A stretch of DNA of 64,000 bases from Aerococcus kribbianus (GTDB lineage Bacteria; Bacillota; Bacilli; Lactobacillales; Aerococcaceae): the NCBI RefSeq assembly GCF_026805545.1, contig NZ_JAPRFR010000004.1:1-64000 (forward strand), written 5' to 3'. A program made the position numbers and the translations under genes. How positions within the stretch are numbered: position 1 is the stretch's first letter; each line of letters opens with the position of its first letter. The notes beneath the pieces are model-generated. The model ran no database searches. It was given only the letters and a program-made list of their open reading frames with translations, and was not told the DNA's origin. Positions 25,648 to 33,456 of this stretch are shown here, piece after piece.

Positions 25648-26625
25648 TTAGTTGGCATCAACAGTTAAAATTAATTTTCCTATATTCTTACTGGCTTCCA
25701 TATAATCATGAGCCTCTTTCGCATCTTTTAATGGAAAAACCTTATCGATAATCGGTTTAATTTCTTTCTGAGCTAAGAGTTGGCCAACTCGTGCTTGGAA
25801 GTCAGCGACCAGATTGGCCTTATACTGGTAACTGCGAGGACTGAGTAAGGTTCCTGTGATTTGGAGTCGTTTCCCCATTATATCGCGAAGATTGACTTGG
25901 TCAACTTTCACACCACCTAAGGTACCAATCAAGACTAAACGGCCATCGACTCCCAGACTATCAATATTTTTTTGCCAATAAGAAGCGCCAATAAAGTCTA
26001 AAACCAGATTAACACCTTTTCCTTCAGTGATTTTTTCAATTTCTTCAGCAAAATCAGCTTCCTTATAATTAATAACATAATCGGCACCCAATTCACGACA
26101 GAAGTCCAATTTTTCTTGGGAACCCGCTGTAACAATCACTTGGGCGTCTGCAACTTGTTTAGCGAGTTGGATAGCCGCTGTTCCCACTCCAGAAGCACCG
26201 GCATGAATTAATACACACTCATCAGTAGATAGTTTACCAATTGTAAATAAGGTCTGAAAAGCGGTTAAAAAAACCTCAGGAATAGCAGCTGCTTCAATAA
26301 AAGTCCAGTCTTCAGGAATTTCCATAGCCCAGTCATCAGGGATAATCGCATAGTCGCTATATGATCCTGTAGTTGTTAAACCAAAAACTCGACTTCCCGG
26401 TTTAAATTTACTCTTTACGCCAGCTTCTGCTACAACACCGGCCGTTTCCACACCTAAGGCAGGAAAGTTGCCGGTGCCTAGTTGGCGGTGAACGGTGTCT
26501 AGGCGGTTAACACCAGTAGCCTTCACCCGAACTAATAAGTCATGGTCCCCGATACTAGGGCGATCAACTTCAGTTAAATGGAGCTGATCTGACGCCCCAG
26601 CTTCTTTTACTTGTATGGCTTGCAT
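25648..26625 (-). CDS. NADPH:quinone oxidoreductase-type zinc-independent MDR protein
   Basis: 325-residue medium-chain dehydrogenase/reductase. N-terminal GroES-like domain (RVKATGVNRLDTVHR) without catalytic zinc ligands, and a Rossmann domain with the nucleotide motif ASGVGTAAIQLAK. Closest by pattern to the PIG3/quinone oxidoreductase group, which reduces quinones or reactive carbonyls with NADPH. Position beside gloB suggests a shared role in carbonyl or electrophile stress (inference). Own terminator. Confidence 0.85.
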   Translation of the reverse strand: MQAIQVKEAGASDQLHLTEVDRPSIGDHDLLVRVKATGVNRLDTVHRQLGTGNFPALGVETAGVVAEAGVKSKFKPGSRVFGLTTTGSYSDYAIIPDDWAMEIPEDWTFIEAAAIPEVFLTAFQTLFTIGKLSTDECVLIHAGASGVGTAAIQLAKQVADAQVIVTAGSQEKLDFCRELGADYVINYKEADFAEEIEKITEGKGVNLVLDFIGASYWQKNIDSLGVDGRLVLIGTLGGVKVDQVNLRDIMGKRLQITGTLLSPRSYQYKANLVADFQARVGQLLAQKEIKPIIDKVFPLKDAKEAHDYMEASKNIGKLILTVDAN

Positions 26626-26722
26626 AAAATTCTCCTCTCAGTCATTTAAAGTTTTCTACTATCCCAAGTGTAGCTGAAGAGGATAAGCCTTGTCTACTTA
26701 GAGAGGTTAAGCGATCAGTGAT

Positions 26723-27655
26723 TTAGTTTTGGTTTTCTTTGGCCATATTATCGTACAAAACTTTGATATTAGCTTCTAAATTTTCTAGGTATGTCTTATC
26801 ATTCTCTGGATCAGCTTCGAGAGGACTCAAGGTATCCATTTCTGCTCCCGTGGCATCAGAAACCACTTGAGCATATTTAGGTGACACATTTTCCTCAGTG
26901 TAAATTGTTTGCACATTATAGTCACTAACAAAATCTTCAATTTCAGATAAGGTTTGAGCACTGGGCTCTGACGTATTATCTGCCCCAGCAATGCCAATCT
27001 GTTGGAGTCCGAAACGATCGGCTAAGTAGGCAAATGCGGTATGCTGAGTAACAAAGTTTTTTTGATCCAGCTGATCAAAATCATCCTTATATTTGTCGAC
27101 AAGGGATTGGGCTTCAACTTGGAATTGTTTGGCGTTTTCTCGGTAAAGATCAGCATTCTCAGGGTCGATTTCAGCTAATTGTTCGGCAATCGTCATCGCT
27201 TCTTGGCCAGCCACAATAGGGTCAGTCCAAGTATGGACATCCGCCAATTGGGCTTCATCGATTCCTTCACTCGTTTCTACATCTTCCAAACCCTGAGTTC
27301 GTTTTAAGTCTAAGTCTTTTGACCCTTCAATGACTTTAACTTGAGAATCCGCTAAATTTTTTCCCATATTTCCTGCCCAGGATTCCAAGTGTTTGGAATG
27401 ATAAACAAAAACATCCGCATCGTTAATCGCCCGCATATCATTTGCTGAAGGCTCAAAACCGTGAATTCCTTGGCCTGATTGAATCATTTGTACAGTATTT
27501 TCATCACCAGCAACTTCTTGAGTTATTGCATAGATTGGATAGAAGCTAGTAACAATTGTTAAGCCTTGATTTTCGTCCTTCTCTTGGCTAGCTTGTCCAC
27601 AAGCAGCTAAGAAGAATAAAGAAACAAGCGCCAGTAAGTATTGACGTATTTTCAT
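26723..27655 (-). CDS. Metal (zinc-type) ABC transporter substrate-binding lipoprotein
   Basis: 310 residues. Signal peptide with lipobox LAAC (Cys about 19). Cluster A-I/ZnuA-like fold: TSFYPIYAITQEVAG, GIHGFEPSANDM (metal His), DVHTWTDP (His), VTQHTAFAYLADRFG (His) and a late Glu/Asp ligand region. No His-rich loop and no ZinT-like C-terminal domain, unlike full-length AdcA. It is alone: no permease or ATPase adjoins it, so it must serve a transporter encoded elsewhere. An extended -10 (TGCTATAAT) lies about 45 nt upstream. Confidence 0.88.
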   Translation of the reverse strand: MKIRQYLLALVSLFFLAACGQASQEKDENQGLTIVTSFYPIYAITQEVAGDENTVQMIQSGQGIHGFEPSANDMRAINDADVFVYHSKHLESWAGNMGKNLADSQVKVIEGSKDLDLKRTQGLEDVETSEGIDEAQLADVHTWTDPIVAGQEAMTIAEQLAEIDPENADLYRENAKQFQVEAQSLVDKYKDDFDQLDQKNFVTQHTAFAYLADRFGLQQIGIAGADNTSEPSAQTLSEIEDFVSDYNVQTIYTEENVSPKYAQVVSDATGAEMDTLSPLEADPENDKTYLENLEANIKVLYDNMAKENQN

Positions 27656-27829
27656 TTTATTTCCTCCTTGTCATTAATCCCAACTTAATAAGGCTCAGTC
27701 ATTATAGCAAATTTCCAGGGAGAAAGTAAATAGTAACAATTTCGATTTAATAACTTATAAACAAAATTCTATCGCCTACTAGCACTAATAATCTTCCTAT
27801 GGTAACTTAGTCATAAAGGAGGTCGACTA

Positions 27830-28483
27830 ATGTATCAATCAATTATCTTCGATATGGACGGTATTATTATCAATTCTGAAATCGTTTCTTATCGTATGTA
27901 TCAAGAATTGTTAGACCAATACCAGCACGATTTTACTTTAAGTGACTATGCCCAAAATTATTCTGGTAAGAACGGTAGACAGAATATGGAAAACCTTATT
28001 AAGAATTACCAATTGCCCCTTAGCCTAGAGGAAGGATTAGACTTTGTCACGGCCATTGAAGAGCAGTTTATCCAAACCGGTATTGAGACAATGCCTGGTG
28101 TGTATGAGCTACTCAGCTATTTACGTGACCAAAATTATGAAATCTCTTTGGCTTCCTCATCCACTCGGGACCGTGCTGTCAAATTATTAACTGATAATAA
28201 TATTATTGATTTCTTTGACCATTTAACTTTTGGCCCAGAAATCAGTCACGGTAAGCCAGCTCCTGATATCTTTCTCTTAGCCCATAGTAAAACCCAAATA
28301 CCTAAAGACAAAACTCTAGTCATTGAAGACAGCGAAGCAGGATTACAAGCTGCTTTCGCTGCCGGAATTCCTGCGATATGTGTACCAGATATGAAAAAAC
28401 CTAGCCAAGAATTATTAGACCAAACGGCCTTTAAAGCGAATTCCTTAACAGACGTTCTCACCATACTCCAAAGTAAGGATTAA
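27830..28483 (+). CDS. HAD-superfamily phosphatase, beta-phosphoglucomutase-like
   Basis: 217 residues. HAD motif I DMDGIIINSE (residues 8-17), a four-helix cap, motif II SSST, motif III Lys in GKPAPD, and motif IV VIEDSEAGLQAA. Of the HAD IA group with beta-phosphoglucomutase, DOG phosphatase and similar enzymes; the sugar phosphate is not predictable. GGAGG precedes the ATG. Monocistronic. Confidence 0.85.
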   Translation: MYQSIIFDMDGIIINSEIVSYRMYQELLDQYQHDFTLSDYAQNYSGKNGRQNMENLIKNYQLPLSLEEGLDFVTAIEEQFIQTGIETMPGVYELLSYLRDQNYEISLASSSTRDRAVKLLTDNNIIDFFDHLTFGPEISHGKPAPDIFLLAHSKTQIPKDKTLVIEDSEAGLQAAFAAGIPAICVPDMKKPSQELLDQTAFKANSLTDVLTILQSKD

Positions 28484-28510
28484 TAAAATTACTATAGCAT
28501 ACACAAAAAC

Positions 28511-28536
28511 GAGGCTGGGACAAAAGTCCCAGCCTC
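28511..28536. terminator. Hairpin terminator between HAD gene and TRAP operon
   Basis: Perfect 11-bp GAGGCTGGGAC/GTCCCAGCCTC stem with an AAAA loop. The U tract is better on the minus strand (GTTTTTG), so it may mainly stop TRAP operon transcription. Confidence 0.75.
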
Positions 28537-28573
28537 TTCATAATATAATAACATTTACCTCTTAGTTGAGCTC

Positions 28574-28671
28574 GCAAAAGCAAAAGCTTGAATATTTGTC
28601 CAATAGGCTAAAAGATTTTACTTCATATCTTTTGCTTATTAAATCAAATCTCTCGCTCTTACCGCTTTTGC
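28574..28671. other. Structured intergenic element of unknown nature
   Basis: GCAAAAGC (28574-28581, overlapping a second copy 28580-28587) can pair with GCTTTTGC (28664-28671), and inside this AAAAGAT/ATCTTTT (28610-28616/28627-28633) forms a second hairpin. It lies between the 3' end of the TRAP operon and its terminator. It may be an RNA 3' structure or a degenerate repeat. Confidence 0.4.
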
Positions 28672-28682
28672 TCACATCCTTT

Positions 28683-29987
28683 TTAGAGCAAACCAGCTAA
28701 ACCTGGTAACCATAGTGAGAAGAAGGGAACATAAGTCACTAAGAATAAACCAGTAATAATAGCCACATAATAGAGTAACATATAGGGCATTACCTTAGAT
28801 AAGGTCCGATTACCAACCTTAATTGCCACAAACAAGGTATTTCCTACTGGTGGCGTTATATTACCAATACATAGGTTGTAAACCAATACTAGACCAAAGT
28901 GAATGGGATCCATACCAAATTCAGTTACTAATGGTAAGAAGATTGGTGTAAAAATCAATATTGCAGGGGTAACATCCATAAAGGTACCAGCTACCAATAA
29001 AATGATATTGATAATTAATAAGATAATCACGGGATTATCAGAAACAGTAATTAAGGCTTGGGCTACCATTTGCGGAATACCCGTAAAGGCCATGACCCAA
29101 GAAAGAATATTAGAGACCCCAATCAAGAAAACGACCATTGCAGAGGTTTTAGCCGAATCAACCAAGATATCGTAAAAGCCTTGTAAAGAAATCGCCCGGT
29201 ATACTACAGTAGCTAAAAACAAGGAATAGACGACAGCAATAGCTGATCCTTCAGTAGCAGTAAAGACCCCTTGAATGATTCCGCCAATAACAATCACAAT
29301 CAATGAAAGTGGCAGGAGTGCATCCAAAGTTGCCAAGGCTAAATTCTTCCAAGAGAACTTACCAGCATCACCTTGGTAACCTAAACGTTTGGCAAGGATA
29401 AATCCTACTAGCATAGCAGCTAGAGTCCAAATAAGTCCTGGCAAATAGCCACCAACAAACAAAGCAGCAACTGAGGTCCCACCAGACACCAAGGAATAAG
29501 TAATCAAGGCATTAGAAGGTGGAATCAATAATCCACTCGGTGCCGAAGCCCCATTGGTAGCAGCAGCCAAGTCCATGTCATAACCTGCTTCTTCTTCCCC
29601 TTCACGAACCATGCCCCCAACTGCAGCGGCAGCAGCAGCAGCTGAACCTGAAATTGCTCCAAACAAGGCATTGGCACCAATATTAGTTAAGAGGAGTGAG
29701 CCTGGAATTTTACCGACAATGGCTTGAACGAAACGGACCAAGCGTTTAGCAATTCCCCCTTGGTTCATGATATTCCCCGCTAAAATAAAGAAAGGAATTG
29801 CTAAGAGGGTAAAGGAAGAAGTCCCCGAGAAAATCCGTTGCGCTGAAGTAATTAAGGCAACCTCACCATCCAAGGTTGGTAAAATCGCTCCCAAGGCGGC
29901 TGCCCCAATCGCAATAGCAATGGGTGCTCCTAGGATAAGTAATAAGGCTAAAATGACAATTAAAATAATTAATGATTGCAAAGCCAT
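28683..29987 (-). CDS. dctM: TRAP transporter large permease subunit (DctM type)
   Basis: 434 residues with ~12 hydrophobic helices. DctM hallmarks: FFILAGNIMNQGGIAKRLV, ALFGAISGSAAAAAAAVGG, an ASAPSGLLIPPS hairpin loop and TPAILIFTPIFLPL. It forms the Na+-coupled channel with DctQ and takes substrate from DctP. Starts on the last base of dctQ (1-nt overlap). Last gene of the operon. Confidence 0.93.
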   Translation of the reverse strand: MALQSLIILIVILALLLILGAPIAIAIGAAALGAILPTLDGEVALITSAQRIFSGTSSFTLLAIPFFILAGNIMNQGGIAKRLVRFVQAIVGKIPGSLLLTNIGANALFGAISGSAAAAAAAVGGMVREGEEEAGYDMDLAAATNGASAPSGLLIPPSNALITYSLVSGGTSVAALFVGGYLPGLIWTLAAMLVGFILAKRLGYQGDAGKFSWKNLALATLDALLPLSLIVIVIGGIIQGVFTATEGSAIAVVYSLFLATVVYRAISLQGFYDILVDSAKTSAMVVFLIGVSNILSWVMAFTGIPQMVAQALITVSDNPVIILLIINIILLVAGTFMDVTPAILIFTPIFLPLVTEFGMDPIHFGLVLVYNLCIGNITPPVGNTLFVAIKVGNRTLSKVMPYMLLYYVAIITGLFLVTYVPFFSLWLPGLAGLL

Positions 29988-30475
29988 TATTTAACCTCCT
30001 CTTCTATAGTATTTGAAGTAAATAAGTCATATAGATTTAGCACATTATAAACAGCTATAAATACTCCTGAAATCGGTATAGCAGAATAAAAGTACCCCAT
30101 TGCAACAGGAATTGAAGAGGCCATTTGTCCCATGGTCAAATCAGTAATTTTAACTCCACCATAAATCATTACAGTAAGAGCAAAAATTAATGTAATAATT
30201 TCAGAAATCACAGCTAAGATTCGTTGGACTTGCGGATTCACCCGTTCAGAAAGAATAGGGATATTCATATGATCCCGTAAACCAAAAACATAGGCTGCAC
30301 CAAGAACGGTTACCCATACAAAAAGATAGGCAGCGACTTCCTCTGACCAAGTTGATGGATGCCCCAAGAAGTAGCGCGTCACTACTTGCCAAACAGTGAG
30401 CAGCGTAATTGCCAATAGAATCGTCGCAATGACAACACGCATAATGCGGTCTAGGATGTTTCTTAATTTTTTCAT
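29987..30475 (-). CDS. dctQ: TRAP transporter small permease subunit (DctQ type)
   Basis: 162 residues, four helices, with WSEEVAAYLFVWVTVLGAAY and DHMNIP, the usual DctQ signatures. Overlaps the dctP stop by 4 nt and dctM by 1 nt, indicating strict translational coupling. Confidence 0.9.
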   Translation of the reverse strand: MKKLRNILDRIMRVVIATILLAITLLTVWQVVTRYFLGHPSTWSEEVAAYLFVWVTVLGAAYVFGLRDHMNIPILSERVNPQVQRILAVISEIITLIFALTVMIYGGVKITDLTMGQMASSIPVAMGYFYSAIPISGVFIAVYNVLNLYDLFTSNTIEEEVK

Positions 30476-31515
30476 TGAGCATCCTCCTTATCTGCTTGTT
30501 CTGCTTTTCTATAAGATTCAGTTTTGGCTTGAATTTTATCATAAGTGTCTTGTAATTTAGGATTCTTAGCCAAGACTTCATCGTGCAATGGTAAGACCGC
30601 TTGCCGGAAAGGTTCAGTATCAGGATAGTTGTATTGAACGCCCTTTTCTTTAGCCGCAGTTTCTTTGGCTTCAACAACTTTTTCTTCCCAAGCTTGGTGT
30701 TGAGTGTCTTGCATAATTTTAAAGCCTTTATCAAAGATTGCCTTTTCATCATCATCTAAATTATCAAGAAAATCAGTATTAACAATGACTTCATCAGGAA
30801 TCATTTGATGCATAGTATATGAGTAATATTTAGCGACATCTCCATGCCCATTTTCGGTTAGAGCGAGTTCATTATTTTCCGCCCCATCAATAACCTTGGA
30901 TTGAATGGCTGTATAAACATTCCCAAATCCCATTGGTGTAGCGGATCCTCCTAATAACTCCATCATTCGAACATTAGTTGGCGATTGTTGAACACGAATT
31001 TTCAATCCAGCTAAATCATCGGGTGTTTCAATGGGACCAGTAGAAACGTAGAAGTTACGAATCCCAGCATCTAACCATGCCTTAGTGACGAAACCGCTTT
31101 CAGAAGTCCCATTAAAAATAGGCGCTACTATCTCCGGATCATTCATTACCGCCTTATAAGCGTCATGATTAGGGAAAAGGTATGGTAAGTTGAAAATTTC
31201 AAAACTATCATTGAAAGTCTCTAAAGCAGAATTAGAAGCAACGGTAATTTCAATGGCTCCTGTTTGCGTGAGTTGAACCATATTTGTTTGCGTTCCTAAA
31301 AGTTCACTCGGATAAATTTGGACATCATATTTGTCCCCTAACTCTGACTCAATATACTCTTCAAAAGCCTCCATCCCTACATGGGTCGGGTGGTTTTGTG
31401 ATTGATTATGGCCGATACGAATAATTTTCTTTTCTGAGGATTGACCACATCCCACTAGAAATAAGGATAAAAATAAAATAATGGCGATTAATTTTTGCCA
31501 TTTTCTTCTAAACAT
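30472..31515 (-). CDS. dctP: TRAP transporter solute-binding lipoprotein (DctP type)
   Basis: 347 residues. Lipoprotein signal with lipobox LVGC (Cys about 23), unlike the free periplasmic DctP of Gram-negatives. The DctP fold contains GHNQSQNHPTHVGM, the conserved Arg in GLKIRVQQSPTN that salt-bridges a substrate carboxylate, and KVIDGAENN. The substrate is therefore probably a small organic or sugar acid; the exact one is not readable. Expressed from a near-consensus promoter at 31585-31613. Confidence 0.9.
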   Translation of the reverse strand: MFRRKWQKLIAIILFLSLFLVGCGQSSEKKIIRIGHNQSQNHPTHVGMEAFEEYIESELGDKYDVQIYPSELLGTQTNMVQLTQTGAIEITVASNSALETFNDSFEIFNLPYLFPNHDAYKAVMNDPEIVAPIFNGTSESGFVTKAWLDAGIRNFYVSTGPIETPDDLAGLKIRVQQSPTNVRMMELLGGSATPMGFGNVYTAIQSKVIDGAENNELALTENGHGDVAKYYSYTMHQMIPDEVIVNTDFLDNLDDDEKAIFDKGFKIMQDTQHQAWEEKVVEAKETAAKEKGVQYNYPDTEPFRQAVLPLHDEVLAKNPKLQDTYDKIQAKTESYRKAEQADKEDAQ

Positions 31516-31554
31516 AGGCTAAACAACCTTCCTTCTATAATTGTTAGAACAGTA

Positions 31555-31570
31555 CTGAAAGCGTATTCTG
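31555..31570 (+). promoter_or_regulatory. cre-like site in the TRAP operon leader
   Basis: CTGAAAGCGTATTCTG resembles the cre consensus (13 of 16) and lies 15-30 nt downstream of the -10, a roadblock-type position for CcpA. Confidence 0.45.
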
Positions 31571-31584
31571 AAACCGCATTGATA

Positions 31585-31613
31585 AGTATATAAAAAACAG
31601 ATAGTTTAGTCAA
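31585..31613 (-). promoter_or_regulatory. TRAP operon promoter
   Basis: TTGACT (31608-31613), 17 bp, TATACT (31585-31590) on the minus strand. Confidence 0.75.
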
Positions 31614-31672
31614 TCACAAATTCAAAAAAAATAGCATAATTTGCAAAAAATAAATTCAAACACCATAAAAAA

Positions 31673-31713
31673 AGAGTATGAATCACCCCTTTTCGGAGGG
31701 GGAATTCATACCC
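31673..31713 (-). terminator. Terminator of the relic gene upstream of the TRAP operon
   Basis: Stem GTATGAAT/ATTCATAC with a C-rich/G-rich inner helix (CCCC/GGGG), then TCTTTTTTT on the minus strand. It lies 15 nt after the stop of the remnant frame at 31728 and upstream of the dctP promoter, so it belongs to a gene that no longer exists intact. Confidence 0.75.
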
Positions 31714-31727
31714 TTTATTTCCTTTTG

Positions 31728-31912
31728 TTAATATATGCAATCTATGTGAGCGTTAATTGCAGTTGTAAGCTTCTCTTTACTAAGCGATAAGACTTCATCC
31801 TGCTTGTCTTCATCGTCTAACTCCCCTTCATAGCGCTAATAAATACGATCTCAAACAATAAGCGACTAAATTTCCGAATTACTGCTGGCAAGTTATCCCT
31901 TAACTCAGTGCA
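31728..31912 (-). pseudogene. Remnant of an unidentified gene (frameshifted C-terminal fragment)
   Basis: Two overlapping frames on the minus strand read TELRDNLPAVIRKFSRLLFE with VFISA, and, after a -1/+1 shift near 31833, YEGELDDEDKQDEVLSLSKE with KLTTAINAHIDCIY and a stop at 31728. Neither has a start codon with a ribosome binding site; together they look like the helical end of one protein. A good terminator follows immediately. I do not recognise the family (a regulator is possible). The rest of the 507-bp gap 31516-32022 holds the TRAP and aldehyde dehydrogenase promoters. Confidence 0.4.
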
Positions 31913-31965
31913 TTAAATCTAGAAAGAAGAAACTAGACGTACTTTTTTCTCCACAAGCAGATTGA

Positions 31966-31993
31966 TTGTATCCGTTTCCATAAATGCTATAAT
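31966..31993 (+). promoter_or_regulatory. Promoter of the aldehyde dehydrogenase gene
   Basis: TTGTAT (31966-31971), 16 bp, TATAAT (31988-31993) with an extended TGC before the -10, about 30 nt upstream of the ATG. Confidence 0.65.
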
Positions 31994-32022
31994 AAGTATA
32001 CTACAATTAAGGAGGAATTATA

Positions 32023-33393
32023 ATGGCATATCAAACAATTTACCCCTTTACAAATGAAATATTGAAAACTTATCCGCAAGCAAGTGACCAAGATGTTGAA
32101 ACGGCTCTAGCAAATGGGCATGCTCTCTATAAAAAATGGCGAAAAGATAACGACTTAGACGCACGTAAAGAACAACTCCATAAAATAGCTGAACTCTTAC
32201 GAAAAGATATCAATCACTATGCGGAAATTATGACTAAAGACATGGGAAAATTATTCAGTGAAGCCAAGGGGGAAGTAGAATTATGTGCAAACATAGCTGA
32301 CTACTTCGCTGAAAAGGCAGAAGACTTCCTAAAACCACAAGCCCTAGAAACTGATACCGGTGATGCCTACTATATCAAACAAGCAACCGGCGTCATTATG
32401 GCGGTGGAACCATGGAATTTCCCTTACTATCAAATTATGCGAGTTTTTGCTCCCAACTTCATGGCGGGTAATCCCATGATTCTTAAGCATGCTTCTATCT
32501 GTCCTGGATCCGCCCAAGCTTTCCAAGATTTAGTGGCAAAAGCAGGAATTGAAAAAGGTGCCTTCACTAACCTCTTTGCTGATTATGATCAAGTTGAAAA
32601 CATTATCGCTGACAAACGAGTTGCTGGTGTTTGTTTGACAGGCTCTGAACGTGGTGGGGCAGAAATTGCCGCTGTTGCTGGTAAAAACTTGAAGAAATCA
32701 TCTCTAGAATTAGGGGGTAACGATGCCTTCCTTATTTTAGATGATGCGGATTGGGAAGAACTAAAGGGAGTCATTCCATTTGCTCGTCTTTATAATGCTG
32801 GTCAAGTGTGCACCTCATCCAAACGTTTCATCGTAATGACAGACTACTACGATGATTTTGTCGCCCTAGTCAAAGATAGCTTTGCTAAAGTCCAATGGGG
32901 AGATCCAATGGATGAAGCTACTAGCCTAGCACCACTTTCTTCAGCAGGAGCCAAAGAAACCGTATTGGAGCAAATTCAAACTGCTATCGATAACGGTGCA
33001 CAATTAGAATATGGAAATGAAGCCATTGACCACCCTGGTAACTTCGTCATGCCGACGATTTTAACTAATATCACCAAAGACAATCCTATTTTTGACCAAG
33101 AAATCTTTGGTGCAGTAGCAGTTATTTATAAGGTAGATAGTGAAGAAGAAGCCATTGAATTAGCCAACGATTCTAGCTATGGATTAGGAAATACCATTTT
33201 CTCTAGCAATCAAGAACGCGCTGAACGAGTAGCAAGTCAGATTGAAACCGGGATGTCCTTTATTAATTCTGCTTGGGCATCCCTGCCGGAATTACCATTT
33301 GGTGGTGTGAAAAATTCTGGTTACGGCCGAGAGTTAAGTGAACTAGGCTTTGATGCTTTCCTTAATGAACACCTCATCTACACACCCAAATAA
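32023..33393 (+). CDS. NAD(P)-dependent aldehyde dehydrogenase, succinate-semialdehyde dehydrogenase type
   Basis: 456 residues. ALDH superfamily: VEPWNFPYYQ (cofactor), KHASICPGSA, LTGSERGGAEIA, catalytic Glu in LELGGNDAF, catalytic Cys in NAGQVCTSSKR, and late EIFGAVAVI. By pattern closest to the short GabD/SSADH-like enzymes, but the aldehyde substrate is uncertain. GGAGG precedes the ATG. Single gene between a relic and a YjiH permease. Confidence 0.85.
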   Translation: MAYQTIYPFTNEILKTYPQASDQDVETALANGHALYKKWRKDNDLDARKEQLHKIAELLRKDINHYAEIMTKDMGKLFSEAKGEVELCANIADYFAEKAEDFLKPQALETDTGDAYYIKQATGVIMAVEPWNFPYYQIMRVFAPNFMAGNPMILKHASICPGSAQAFQDLVAKAGIEKGAFTNLFADYDQVENIIADKRVAGVCLTGSERGGAEIAAVAGKNLKKSSLELGGNDAFLILDDADWEELKGVIPFARLYNAGQVCTSSKRFIVMTDYYDDFVALVKDSFAKVQWGDPMDEATSLAPLSSAGAKETVLEQIQTAIDNGAQLEYGNEAIDHPGNFVMPTILTNITKDNPIFDQEIFGAVAVIYKVDSEEEAIELANDSSYGLGNTIFSSNQERAERVASQIETGMSFINSAWASLPELPFGGVKNSGYGRELSELGFDAFLNEHLIYTPK

Positions 33394-33412
33394 TTGAGTT
33401 AGAAGCACACAA

Positions 33413-33448
33413 AAAAGCCTTCCTGAAGAAAATTTCAGGAAGGCTTTT
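33413..33448. terminator. Bidirectional terminator
   Basis: 15-bp stem AAAAGCCTTCCTGAA/TTCAGGAAGGCTTTT (33413-33427/33434-33448) with flanking A/T tracts; it serves the aldehyde dehydrogenase (+) and YjiH-family (-) genes. Confidence 0.9.
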
Positions 33449-33456
33449 AATTACTG

